This document shows positions 46,381-56,954 of a stretch of 64,000 nt of DNA, in pieces. Below the pieces are notes generated by a model, which was not told the origin of the DNA, made no database searches, and saw nothing but the letters and a program-made list of their open reading frames with translations. The translations under genes were made by a program, and so were the position numbers. The stretch comes from Saposhnikovia divaricata (taxonomy: Eukaryota; Streptophyta; Magnoliopsida; Apiales; Apiaceae), in the NCBI GenBank assembly GCA_036435485.1, contig CM071598.1:179748148-179812147 (forward strand). The letters are read 5' to 3'. Every line of letters starts with the position of its first letter. Position 1 is the stretch's first letter.

Positions 46381-48912
46381 ATGTCTTTCTCATCGGCATC
46401 GAGGGAGTCTTCCCAATGTTTAGGTTACTTGTCACCTGTGTCTGGGGAACCGTCTGATTCAGGGTCCACCCATCTCAATGATCTTTTGCTCTCTCAACCT
46501 TTGCTCCAATCCAGGCCATCAGTTAGCTCCCGAACACGTTCTCGGGTGGAGGTAGTCAATCCTCTATCTGCTGAGATCGTCAACCGGTACCCTGGCTTCC
46601 TCACAGAGGCTGGTTCCTCCAACTCTGGTGGTGAAGAAGTAGAGAGGGTTGATATCAGTTCTAACACCGATGAGGGGGAAAGAATGATAGATGAATTACA
46701 GTTAAGAGGTAATCGTCTATCCTTCAGTAATGATGATGCGATAGAGGGGGAGGGTGATATTGAGTTACCATCAGAAGTCGAACGCAAGCCACATGTCCCG
46801 GCTTCCAATGTTCCTGCTTGTGAGGGCCAGGACTCTACCATGAATGCTGATAGATTGGCCAGGTTGCTGGAAATTTGCAATCCAGGTTGCCACCTTGTAC
46901 TACCCTGTGCTGGCGAACGGTGTCACAGGTTCGACAATTTCGAAGCAGATCAATCCATCCCCAATGCTATTGTATCGACTTCTTATTTCAAACTAGGGTT
47001 TTCTTTTCCAATGCATCCGTTTTTTATAGATTTGTTGAACTTTTACGAGATAGCTCCCATGCAATTGACACCCAATTCTTTCCGGGTTGCCGCGTGTATG
47101 TATATTTTGTATGACCAAGCTTTCTCCGTTGCCCTTACTGCTATGGAGTTAGGTTATTTTTATCAATTAAAGGATGTCGGAAGGAAGGTTGGTGTTTTTT
47201 ACCTCACTGCTTGGAATAATAGGCAAGGAAAGTGTATAAAGGGAAATAAGAAAGGTATGTATGACTGGCTAGAGCAGTTCCTGTACTGCTACGATTGTGA
47301 AGGAGTTAACACGGAGTTTAACTTGACCCCTGGTAAGCCTTTTGTTGCCTAAATCCTTTCGTGATTCCCTTTACTATACCATAGGTTTAAATCTTCATCT
47401 TCTGTACTATGTCCCCTAGGGATCCCAGTGCAAACTTCTTTAGATGGAATTGAAGAGAAAAGGGCCAAGAAAGTCATGAAACTTGCTGCTTCATTGGGTG
47501 ATGGTGAAAGCTTGTTAACATCGGAAACCCTTGAGAGATTAGGGTTTTCTAGGCCTGCGGCTCCCTTACTCCCCATCCCGGGAGACGAGGTAGAAGGAGG
47601 ACAGCTGGGGGAACTGGAAACCCAGGGTGCCGAGCGGCAATCCGAGGAGATTGGTAAGGCTTCCGTCTCCTACGACTCTGGTGACCCAAGCTTCCGCTTC
47701 CCATGCTCATAGCTGTTTTCACACACGTGGTTCACTTTTACCTATCATTGTTTATTCCTTTACGATCCTTTATGTTATTTGATCTTATAGTATCTGCTGT
47801 TTTACCTTGCGATTGCATATAGATACATATATTGCGGTCTCTTAACCTATAAATGTCTCATCTTTTCAGGTATGTCAGGATCAGTGCCATCGTTCATCAA
47901 GCCGTCTGAAAAATATGAAGACTTATTTCCTGAGGATGAGTTAATGATGTTGGAGACCCCTATTGCCGCCACTCCAGTCTCTCGATTCCCTGCCTCCATG
48001 TCTGTTAAGACTGAGCTGTCTGCAGCCGAGAAGCGAAGACTTTCTCAGGTTGCCGGAGGTTCGAAATCCACTCCCGAGACTAGATCCTCGAAGAAGGCTA
48101 AGGTATCACAGCAGGGTACCCCCGCGGGTGATGTTGAGCAGTTCTTTCAAATGTCTGGGGGCCAGATTCCCATGGAGATTATCACTGGATGGGCCAGGCA
48201 GAGATCCTCTGATGCTGCAAAATCTATGTTGTTCTCATCAGGTGAGAGTTTCTTCCATCAACTCAGGCTCTCCAACCAATTAGCATTGGCTACCCGTGGG
48301 GATATGAGGCTTCGGGATGAGATTAAGCAGTTAAAGTTGGATAGGCAAGCCATGGAGGAAGAAAAGAAGAAGCTGCTCGATGCTGGTAAAAAGTTGAAGG
48401 TGGATTTGTCCGAGTTAACTAGGGAGAAGGACAGGTTGGCTAAGCTGGTTGCTAGTCAAAACACGGAGAAAGAGGAAAGGACGGTAGCCCATGCTACCAC
48501 AGTGAAGGAGCTGACCTTGCAGGTAGACATGTTGCAGGCTTCAGTAAAGAAGTTGAAGGAAGCCCTCCCAGAAAGGTACAACACTGGTTTTTCAAAGGGA
48601 GTTAATGATTATTTGAAGGCCACCTGGGAGGTGATGCCAGATTTAGATTGGTCGCTCCTAGGTGAGGATGCAGTGAACCAAGTAGAGAAATTCAAAGCTG
48701 AAGCAACGAAGGCTGGGGCTGCCGGGCGCCATATTGCGACTACACCTCCGGTTACACAGAAGGGCACTGCCGAATTCATCCCCACTCCTGAAACTATGGT
48801 TGAGGCTCCCGCACTCACGGTTGAGGTTGCTCCATGGAATTCTTCAAAAAAGAATGACCCTGTCGAGGACTCCCCTAGCTCAGACGCTGTCAAAGACGCT
48901 CCTTCTGCCTAA
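46381..48912 (+). CDS. Antisense spliced ORF of the Tat element (gypsy-type transposase-like domain)
   Basis: On the strand opposite to gag-pol three exons join in frame: 46,381-47,332, 47,420-47,653 and 47,870-48,912, giving 742 residues. Junctions are CCTG|GTAAGC...CCCTAG|GG and ATTG|GTAAGG...TTTCAG|GT. A non-coding first exon probably ends at GTAAGT (45,837), with the acceptor TTGCAG immediately before the ATG. The first part is Ser-rich and acidic. A conserved block (FPMHPFFIDLLNFYEIAPMQ to AWNNRQGKC, about residues 205-300) resembles the putative gypsy-type transposon domain (Transposase_28, PF04195) known from antisense ORFs of Grande and Retand. The last exon is a long Lys/Glu-rich coiled coil (LRLRDEIKQLKLDRQAMEEE). 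No stops occur. Function is unknown; splice sites are predicted only. Confidence 0.75.
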
Positions 48913-49703
48913 GCAATCTCCCTAAATCATCCTTATTATCTTGAACTCATATTTTGTTGGTTTACAAACTCTATAGTTTTAACTAAGGGGGTGGGCTCCT
49001 ATAACGCTCCACAGATGTAAGGATTTAATCTTTCAACTTTGTTTGTCTTATGGCCTCGGGCCTGGTACTTTTGAATTTGCTTTCGTAATGCGTGTTTATC
49101 TTATTATCTGGTTTTTTATGTAGTAGGTATGATTGTCGCATCATTTCTGATTATGCAACGAGAACCAACTTGGACTTAAAAATCCTTACCCGTCGAACAC
49201 CCATAGTACTCATTCTCTAGGGTACCAATATGCTAAGTAAGAAAGGTACTACGATAACTCAAAACAGTGCATAACTAAACACCACCATCGAATTCTATCC
49301 GGTAAAATGATTCTCCTCTCTAATTCTAAAATAAGTTTGTACAAATTTTCAGAGGATATATGTCATATATATGTTGATTAAATAGATATTAAATCATGAA
49401 TCAAGATAAGAACGATAGAATGGTATCGCAGTATAGAAGAGTACAAGAGTAAATATGGCAACACATACCTGGATAGGTGGCCATAGAACTGATAGACTAC
49501 TTGTACCTTTGTCTGCTTGGTTGTCACTGTGGGTGTGGGGGTACCGTCCGGTATCCCTATAGCATTTGGAAGCCCGAAGGCAGGAACCTGACTCCGGGAG
49601 CCCCGTGGCCGGTAGCCCCTATCCGGTAGCCTGGGTACCGGAGGCTTAGCCTGGAAACCTTTGTTCCGGGAGTCCCAGTCATTTAATAAATCATGTGTGG
49701 TGA
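48913..49703. other. Non-coding region between antisense ORF and tandem repeats
   Basis: About 800 bases with no reading frame on the element strand that I trust. They would be the 3' UTR of the antisense ORF and part of the long 3' UTR of gag-pol. Confidence 0.45.
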
Positions 49704-50451
49704 TGCCATGTAGGCCAATCCTGCAAAGATGTCTTGTAATGAAGGGATCCAAGTGGGTCGACCAGGGTACCACACAAGCCCAAATAGTAAAGGGAACCAT
49801 ATATGCCGAACAGGGTTCCATTCATGCCCTGATAACCAAGTAAGCCATGTGAACCACTCAAGGTTCCGTACATGTCTGGTATTGAAGGGATCCAAGTGTG
49901 CCAATCAGGTTACCACACAAGCCCAAGTAATGAAGGGAACCATGTATGCCGAACAGGGTTCCATACATGCCCTGATAACCAAGTAAGCCATGTGAACCAC
50001 TCAAGGTTCCGTACATGTCTGGTATTGAAGGGATCCAAGTGGGTCGACCAGGGTACCACACAAGCCCAAGTAATGAAGGGAACCATGTATGCCGAACAGG
50101 GTTCCATACATGCCCTGATAACCAAGTAAGCCATGTGAACCACTCAAGGTTCCGTACATGTCTGGTATTGAAGGGATCCAAGTGGGTCGACCAGGGTACC
50201 ACACAAGCCCAAGTAATGAAGGGAACCATGTATGCCGAACAGGGTTCCATACATGCCCTGATAACCAAGTAAGCCATGTGAACCACTCAAGGTTCCGTAC
50301 ATGTCTGGTATTGAAGGGATCCAAGTGTGCCAATCAGGTTACCACACAAGCCCAAGTAATGAAGGGAACCATGTATGCCGAACAGGGTTCCATACATGCC
50401 CTGATAACCAAGTAAGCCATGTGAACCACTCAAGGTTCCGTACATGTCTGG
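49704..50451. repeat. 143-bp tandem repeat array (about 5.2 copies)
   Basis: The word ATGAAGGGAACCATGTATGC and its surroundings recur every 143 bases. Units carry either GGGTCGACCAGGGTACC or GTGCCAATCAGGTTACC at the same place, in the order A, B, A, A, B. The first copy is the most diverged. Since 143 is not a multiple of three, the array is not coding. The many overlapping open frames within it are repeat artefacts. Confidence 0.93.
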
Positions 50452-50825
50452 AAATGGCAAAAATTTGAAATTCTGATAATTTCAACCTGTTAAGCTGAGA
50501 GGTGTATCCACTACTACCCCCCTAGTTCTGGATGGTAGCCTAGCTGCCATGTAGAACTATGCTTGTAGGTCTTACATATATTTCTGAAAATATTTATAAG
50601 TGGTAAATGTAAAAGAAAACAATCAACTTCTACTTTTACTGAAAATCAAATAGTACGAATACATCAAATTTCATCCAGACGGGGTGTGCATCCACTACCC
50701 CCCGGGCATCTATTGAAAATCATGAAATCCTAAGAACTGAAAGGGAAATGGTGCAACCACAACTAGTAGGTTGCCTTTATTCATCCTAAGCCTGAAAGAG
50801 GCCTACGTTTGCTCTGAAAAGAGTC
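50452..50825. other. Spacer between the repeat array and the end of pol
   Basis: About 370 bases of non-coding 3' UTR downstream of the pol stop on the minus strand. Nothing further is seen. Confidence 0.5.
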
Positions 50826-53800
50826 TTACTGATAGTACTTTTTTAGGTGCTCGGCATTCCAAGCACGGGGAATAGTGTTCCCATCCATGTCTTCAAGGTG
50901 GTAAGTGCCTTCCCAAAAGATAGACTTTATTTTGTAAGGCCCTTCCCAGTTTGCTCCAAAGGCTCCGTGCCCGGGAACCCGCATATTGGGCATCATTCTT
51001 CTCAATACTAGGTCGCCAACCTTGAGGGGTCGAGGGCGTACCTTGTTGTTATAGTATTTGCGGGTCCTCTGCTGGTAAGCCGCGAGTTTCAGCTGGGCGG
51101 TAGCCCGGTTTTCCTCTACCATGTCAAGGGCCAGCCTCTGATGTATTTCATTTGATTCTTGACTGAAATTGTCCCTCCGGTAGGACCCTGTCCCGACTTC
51201 CACTGGGACCATAGCTTCACAGCCATAGGTTAGAACAAAGGGAGACTCTCCGGTTGTGGACCTGGGAGTGGTGTTGTAAGACCACAAGACCATTGGAAGC
51301 TCCTCTGGCCAATTTCCCTTTTTATCTTCCAACTTAGCTTTTAGAGTGTGCTTGATGATTTTATTCACAGCTTCCGTCTGCCCATTGCTTTGGGGGTGGC
51401 AAACGGCTGAAAAATCTTTCTTTATCTCCAAGTCCTCACATAGACTTCTCATTTCTCTACTATCAAATTGCTTGCCATTGTCTGAGATTAGCTTGTACGG
51501 TACCCCGTATCTATATATAATGGCTCGTTTAACAAATTCCTTCAGCTTACCAGCAGTGATGGTAGCTAGGGGTTCTGCCTCTGCCCACTTGGTAAAGTAG
51601 TCAACGGCTACCACGGCATATTTCACACCACCTCTGCCTTTGGGAAGCTCCCCAATCAGGTCAATCCCCCATATTGCAAAGGGCCAGGGGCTTCCAATGG
51701 GTCTTAGTTCCACAGCTGGGTTGCTATTAAAGTTAGCAAACCTTTGGCATTGATCACAAGCTTTAGCAAAGTCATAAGCATCAGTTTTCATGGTAGGCCA
51801 GTAATAGCCCTGTCGGAGAATTTTGTGGGCCAGGGAGGTACCCCCCAAGTGGTTGCCACAAATGCCTTCATGAATTTCCCTTAGGATGTATTCACATTCA
51901 TTTCCAGATATGCACTTAAGTAGAGGTTGATTAAATCCCCTCTTGTATAGGATGCCATCATAGATCACATAACGGGCAGCCTTATATTTGAGTTTCCGAG
52001 CTTCATCTTTGTCCTCCGGAAGTGTCCCCTTGGTGATATACTCACGTATTGGGGTTGTCCATTGGCTATCCATTGAAGAATCTATTTCCATAGTCTCCTC
52101 TCGATGGATACTTGGTTGGAGTTGCACTTCAAGGGGTATTACCCCTAACAGGACAGCTTCTTTTTGGGATCCCAACTTGGCAAGGGCATCAGCATTGGCA
52201 TTTTCCACCCTTGGGATTTGATTCAGATTTAGCAATTTGAACCTACTGATAAGTTCTTGGGCATACTTCATGTAGAGTTCAGTGCGGGGGCCTCGACTCT
52301 GGAAGCTTCCTTTAATTTGCCACACAATCAGCATGGAGTCACTAAACACATTTAGGTATTCTACCTTCATTTCCAGAGCCAGTTTCAAGCCAGCAATCAA
52401 GGCATCATACTCTGCATCATTGTTGGTAGCCCTGAAGCCAAAGTGTATGGCACTCTGAATTCGGTGCCCCTCTGGGCTTACCAACTCTATTCCTGCACCT
52501 CCCCCATTATTATTTACTGCACCATCAACATACAGGTTCCACCATAATTGGGGGCTTTCGGCATCCCCTTCGGTAACTGGGGATACCGGGGTACAATCTT
52601 CTCCGGTAACCTCAAAATCAGGAGGAAACTCCAGTAAGAAATCGGCCAGTGCTTGGCCTTTAATAGCAGTTCGGGGTTTGTAATCTATTTCAAACTGTCC
52701 TAGCTCGACAGCCCATTTCATCATTCTACCGGAGGCTTCCAGCTTGTGCATCACTTGCCTCAGCGGGAAGGATGTTCTAACTTCAATTTTATGGGCCTGA
52801 AAGTAAGGCCTTAGCTTCCTGGAAGCCAATATTAGAGCATATGCTAGCTTTTCCATGCTGGGATACCGGGTTTCCGCATCCAGCAGCCTTTTGCTCACAT
52901 AGTATACCGGGTATTGTACTTGTTCTTCCTCCCGAATCAACACAGCACTTATAGAGTATTCAGAAACAGCTAAATATAAAATGAGTACCTCACCTTCCAA
53001 GGGTTTGGAGAGCAATGGTGGGCTTCCCAGCTGTTCTTTTAGTTTCTTGAAGGCTTCCTCACATTCCGGGGTCCATTCAAAGTTTTGACCCTTCTTGATA
53101 GCCTTGAAAAACTCCTTGCATTTGTCGGAAGACCGAGATACGAATCTATTTAGGGCTGCTACCCTTCCGGTAAGCCCTTGGACTTCTTTTACATTCCTTG
53201 GGGACCTCAGTTCCAGCAATGCTTCTATTTTGGCAGGGTTTGCCTCAATCCCTCTGTGGTTCACAATGAATCCAAGAAATTTTCCAGACTCCACCCCAAA
53301 AACACACTTTTGGGGGTTCAGCTTCATCCGGTACTTCCTTAGGATATCAAACATCTCAGATAGGTGCAACACATGGTCGGCTGCCACCTTTGATTTGACC
53401 AACATATCATCAACATAGACTTCCATAGTCTTACCAATCTGTTCCTTAAACATCATGTTTACCAGCCTCTGATAGGTAGCCCCGGCATTCAATAGCCCAA
53501 ACGGCATCCCCACATAACAGTACAGTCCCCTATCAGTTATGAAGCTGGTATGCTCCTGGTCCGGTTCAAACATCGGTATCTGGTTATATCCGGAGTAGGC
53601 ATCCATGAAACTTAGCAAAGCATGGCCTGCCGTGGCATCCACCAGTTGATCAATTCTGGGTAGCGGGAAGCTATCCTTAGGGCATGCCTTATTTAGATCA
53701 GTAAAGTCAACACATGTCCTCCATTTCCCATTAGGCTTCCGGACCAGTACTGGGTTTGCTAGCCATGTTGGATAGAAGGATTCTTTGATCAAACCAGCCT

Positions 53801-54992
53801 TCAATAACCGGTCTACTTCTTCCTGGAGGGCGGTAGCCCTTTCACCACTGACAGGCCTTCTCTTCTGCCGGATACCCCTTCTCTCAGGGTCGATGTTCAA
53901 ATGATGGCACATGACTTTCGGGTCAATCCCCACCATGTCAGAATGACACCATGTAAACACATCAAGGTTGCTTTTAAGGAAAGTAGTCAACCTTTCTCTT
54001 GTATTTTTATCTAGCTGTTGCCCGATTTTCAAGATTTTACTAGGATCTTCAGCATCCACTAGTATAGGGATAGTATCCTCGGCAGCCCCTGCCTTTTCCA
54101 GGGTACCGGGCATCCTGGGATCAATGTCAATCTCAACCGGGAGTCCTCTCTCCACTCCCTGGCTCTCATTCTCTAGCATTTCTCCATCTAGATCATCATC
54201 TGAGGCACTTTTTACTATGCCTTCCAGTGAAATGTTATGAATTTCATCATTTTTTTCGGCAGCTTCCAACAACAAGCTTTGTGGTGGTACTACCCCCCGA
54301 AAATTAGGAACCTCTTCAGTAGGTTCATCTGGCAATTCCACTATCATGATGGCATTACAAGACGCTCTTTCAAACTTCTGTGGCTCATGCCCATGGCTTC
54401 TCAATAAGGCTTCTCCATCAGCCTTTTCTTCAACTTGAATAGGTTTGTCTGCTTTCTCGGCAGCCTGAACAGCTCTGTTATAGCATTCCCTTGATTCATG
54501 TTGACATCCCTTCACGCACCCAATGCCATTTGGTGTAGGAAACTTCATTGAGAAGTGGTATATTGAGGTTACCACCCTCATATCTTTCAGTGTTGGTCTA
54601 CCCAGAATTGCATTGTGGGATATGTCTTCATCTACCACCATGAATTCTGCCATTTGCGTGGCCTTGCAGGGATCCACACCCAATGTCAAGGGTAATTTGA
54701 CCTTGCCCATGATTTGGACTGGGTTACCGGTAAACCCATATAGCTCATTATTGGTAGGCAGTAACTCTTTGTCCAGAAGTCCTAATTTCTGGAATGTGGT
54801 ATATGCCAAGATATTTACTGAGCTTCCATTATCAACCAGCACTCTGTGCACATTCATTCCACCAATACTCACGGTCACCACCAAAGCATCATTATGAGGG
54901 TGGTGAACCCATTTGGCATCCTCCTCGGTAAAGGAAATATCAGCGGTTTCCCCTTTGAACAGCTTAGGGGGCCTTTCTGCAAGGTGGAACAC
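50826..54992 (-). CDS. Tat Gypsy pol polyprotein (PR-RT-RH-aRH-INT), intact
   Basis: The frame spans 1,388 residues without a stop. The protease has VLVDNGSSVNIL near residue 53. RT carries KWRTCVDFTDLNKACPKDSFPLPRID, then GMPFGLLNAGATYQR, and the catalytic YVDD at about residue 526. The first RNase H lies around residues 675-720 (ISAVLIREEEQVQYPVYYVS). A second RNase H starts at about 820 (LYVDGAVNNNGGGAG, VFSDSMLIVWQ). Integrase has the HHCC region (GNHLGGTSLAHK...CDQCQRF, about 1,040-1,085) and the D,D35E core (GIDLIGELP, LISDNGKQF, NGQTEAVNK). The C-terminal region ends with a GANWEGPYKI-type motif. The second RNase H defines the Tat lineage. There is no ATG at the left edge; the frame begins next to the gag stop and is +1 relative to gag, so it is probably made as a fusion by frameshifting. 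Confidence 0.95.
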   Translation of the reverse strand: MFHLAERPPKLFKGETADISFTEEDAKWVHHPHNDALVVTVSIGGMNVHRVLVDNGSSVNILAYTTFQKLGLLDKELLPTNNELYGFTGNPVQIMGKVKLPLTLGVDPCKATQMAEFMVVDEDISHNAILGRPTLKDMRVVTSIYHFSMKFPTPNGIGCVKGCQHESRECYNRAVQAAEKADKPIQVEEKADGEALLRSHGHEPQKFERASCNAIMIVELPDEPTEEVPNFRGVVPPQSLLLEAAEKNDEIHNISLEGIVKSASDDDLDGEMLENESQGVERGLPVEIDIDPRMPGTLEKAGAAEDTIPILVDAEDPSKILKIGQQLDKNTRERLTTFLKSNLDVFTWCHSDMVGIDPKVMCHHLNIDPERRGIRQKRRPVSGERATALQEEVDRLLKAGLIKESFYPTWLANPVLVRKPNGKWRTCVDFTDLNKACPKDSFPLPRIDQLVDATAGHALLSFMDAYSGYNQIPMFEPDQEHTSFITDRGLYCYVGMPFGLLNAGATYQRLVNMMFKEQIGKTMEVYVDDMLVKSKVAADHVLHLSEMFDILRKYRMKLNPQKCVFGVESGKFLGFIVNHRGIEANPAKIEALLELRSPRNVKEVQGLTGRVAALNRFVSRSSDKCKEFFKAIKKGQNFEWTPECEEAFKKLKEQLGSPPLLSKPLEGEVLILYLAVSEYSISAVLIREEEQVQYPVYYVSKRLLDAETRYPSMEKLAYALILASRKLRPYFQAHKIEVRTSFPLRQVMHKLEASGRMMKWAVELGQFEIDYKPRTAIKGQALADFLLEFPPDFEVTGEDCTPVSPVTEGDAESPQLWWNLYVDGAVNNNGGGAGIELVSPEGHRIQSAIHFGFRATNNDAEYDALIAGLKLALEMKVEYLNVFSDSMLIVWQIKGSFQSRGPRTELYMKYAQELISRFKLLNLNQIPRVENANADALAKLGSQKEAVLLGVIPLEVQLQPSIHREETMEIDSSMDSQWTTPIREYITKGTLPEDKDEARKLKYKAARYVIYDGILYKRGFNQPLLKCISGNECEYILREIHEGICGNHLGGTSLAHKILRQGYYWPTMKTDAYDFAKACDQCQRFANFNSNPAVELRPIGSPWPFAIWGIDLIGELPKGRGGVKYAVVAVDYFTKWAEAEPLATITAGKLKEFVKRAIIYRYGVPYKLISDNGKQFDSREMRSLCEDLEIKKDFSAVCHPQSNGQTEAVNKIIKHTLKAKLEDKKGNWPEELPMVLWSYNTTPRSTTGESPFVLTYGCEAMVPVEVGTGSYRRDNFSQESNEIHQRLALDMVEENRATAQLKLAAYQQRTRKYYNNKVRPRPLKVGDLVLRRMMPNMRVPGHGAFGANWEGPYKIKSIFWEGTYHLEDMDGNTIPRAWNAEHLKKYYQ

Positions 54993-54993
54993 A

Positions 54994-56907
54994 TTAGTTA
55001 GGGGTTTGGCGGCCCTTACTTGGGGGGTACCTTTCTTGGTTTCCAGGAGCTTTGTCCTTGTTATCTCTTCCTTCTTTATATTTTTTAGCCTCTTGGGCTA
55101 CAAATTCAGTCAGGTATCCACCTCTAATCAACTCTTCAATTTGATCTTTCAAATGCATGCAATCAGCAGTCTCGTGTCCATTTACTTCGTGGAATGCACA
55201 GTACTTTCCTTGATCTTTCACTCCTGGGGGCCCTGCCCGGTAGGGCCTCCGGAATAGCCCATTCTTCTCATTCACTTCGAGAATATGACTGATTGGGACA
55301 GTCAAAGGAGTATACTCTGAGTATTTCTGAAAATTCGCCTTTGGAGTGAGTCTGTCCTTGGCAGAAACTCTATCCTTAGTTGCATTAACAGCAATAGGGG
55401 CAGTCTTGTCATCATACCGGGGGGCTCCTAAGCCGGCAGTACCACTCCCGGAAGCCCTCTTGTTCGAATCCCTTTTAGGGCTGTAAGAACGATTTCTTTT
55501 GTTCCTGCTCCAACCTCGAGAACTAGAGTCTTTGGACAATTTTGCCATGGATTCCTCAATTACTTTGTGGCGTTCTGCTTGTTGGTAAAATTCCGCCAGG
55601 GTTCCGGGCTCCTCAGTTTGCAATTCCTTCCAAAACTCGGTTCCAGGCCTTACCCCGGCTATCAGGAAGTTCTTCAGAGTTTCATCAGAGGCCTTCTTCA
55701 CTTTTGGCACTTGCTCATTAAATCTTTTGAAATACTGTCTTAAAGACTCGTGAGTTTCTTGCTTGATATTAGCCAGAGTATTCACCGGTGGGGCGTAGGC
55801 CACGGTAGCCCTAAATTGAGAGATAAACTGATCTCCCATCCTCCTCCAGGATTTGATAGACCCTTCGGCTAGCCTTTTGAACCATTGGTGGGCATTTCCA
55901 GTCAGTGTAGATGCCAATAGCCTACACCTTGCTAAGTCCTCCACCTGGTATACATCCATTTCCGTATTAAAACGGCTCAAGTATTCAACTGGATCTGAGT
56001 TTCCATTGAATTTCAAGTCAGTATTCATCTTAAAGAACCTTGGCAAGGCTGCCTTTTTCACTTTCACAGAAAAGGGGGAACCGGCAGTGATACCGGACTT
56101 AAACTTTTTCTCCTCCTTGATCTTTTCCAAGGCTTTTTTCCAGTCAGACATCCTGAACTGTCCATTTTCACCATCTGAAAGCGTATCGCTTTCAGAATCA
56201 TCATCTTCATTGGCTGTCTTGCTTCTTCTAGGGACTGAACTTTGATGGGAGCCGGAATCCTGATCGGTACCCCCACCGGTAGGGACTCCGGTAGAGCGGG
56301 ATCTCCTGTTTCTATGCCAAGAAGAGTGACTGCTTTGCCTATAATTCCTTCTGCCATTAGATCTGGATCTCCTGGAAATGCTTTTTGGGGGTACCGTTTG
56401 GGACCTCTCTCGGCATTCTCGGGAACCCTGAGTTGTGGAACCCCCATTGCCATCTCTCCGATCTTTACTTCCAGTGTGAATCAGTTTGTGACGAAGGTCT
56501 TTGTTAGTCAGTTTTTTGCCAACTCGATCAAAAACACTTAGACTTCTGGTGGGTGAGCCTTCGGCACCCTGAGTTTCCGGGACATCAGATTGGTCACCCT
56601 CATATTCTTCTTCCACAGGCTCTTCTGCGTCTTCTTCAGATGGGACATGATCAGTGTTGTCCTCAATGTTGTCCTCAGACTCGAAGTTCAGCCTTGTCGG
56701 AGTCACATTCTTCTTTTTTGACTTCGACTTGCACTTCCTTTGCCATTTTTTCATTTTCTCGGAACCTTTTTCCAAGTTGTTGACTCTTTCATTCATCGTC
56801 TTCAGATAGTCCATGATGTCCTTGTTACTAACATCATCACCACCTTTGTTTCGCCCATTACCATCCTGAGACGGTGTTTTATCACTTTCAGAATTGTCAC
56901 TCGCCAT
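54994..56907 (-). CDS. Tat Gypsy gag, intact
   Basis: This 637-residue ORF starts MASDNSESDKTPSQDG at the first ATG after the primer site. The N-terminal third is charged, with a short coiled coil (NERVNNLEKGSEKMKK), acidic runs and an Arg/Ser-rich stretch. The Retrotrans_gag domain occupies about residues 300-420 (EYLSRFNTEMDVYQV, NAHQWFKRLAEGSI, ESLRQYFKRFNEQV). A Tat-type metal-binding region follows near residue 575 (YCAFHEVNGHETADC, then LKDQIEELIRGGYL). It would form the element's particle. The stop TAA at 54,994-54,996 abuts pol in another frame. There are no disabling mutations. Confidence 0.93.
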   Translation of the reverse strand: MASDNSESDKTPSQDGNGRNKGGDDVSNKDIMDYLKTMNERVNNLEKGSEKMKKWQRKCKSKSKKKNVTPTRLNFESEDNIEDNTDHVPSEEDAEEPVEEEYEGDQSDVPETQGAEGSPTRSLSVFDRVGKKLTNKDLRHKLIHTGSKDRRDGNGGSTTQGSRECRERSQTVPPKSISRRSRSNGRRNYRQSSHSSWHRNRRSRSTGVPTGGGTDQDSGSHQSSVPRRSKTANEDDDSESDTLSDGENGQFRMSDWKKALEKIKEEKKFKSGITAGSPFSVKVKKAALPRFFKMNTDLKFNGNSDPVEYLSRFNTEMDVYQVEDLARCRLLASTLTGNAHQWFKRLAEGSIKSWRRMGDQFISQFRATVAYAPPVNTLANIKQETHESLRQYFKRFNEQVPKVKKASDETLKNFLIAGVRPGTEFWKELQTEEPGTLAEFYQQAERHKVIEESMAKLSKDSSSRGWSRNKRNRSYSPKRDSNKRASGSGTAGLGAPRYDDKTAPIAVNATKDRVSAKDRLTPKANFQKYSEYTPLTVPISHILEVNEKNGLFRRPYRAGPPGVKDQGKYCAFHEVNGHETADCMHLKDQIEELIRGGYLTEFVAQEAKKYKEGRDNKDKAPGNQERYPPSKGRQTPN

Positions 56908-56936
56908 ATCTCCTCCAAATGACGATTTTTGAGGCC

Positions 56937-56952
56937 CCTCCTTCTAGCGCCA
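56937..56952 (-). other. Primer binding site of the Tat element
   Basis: On the minus strand TGGCGCTAGAAGGAGG begins two bases after the 5' LTR end (CCCACAACA). The TGGCGC start is common in Tat and Athila elements. I do not assign the tRNA. Confidence 0.8.
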
Positions 56953-56954
56953 AT

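Noticed and set aside
49378..50415. Many overlapping 60-150 codon frames on both strands
   Set aside because: They are produced by the 143-bp tandem array and recur at its period; there is no protein-like conservation.
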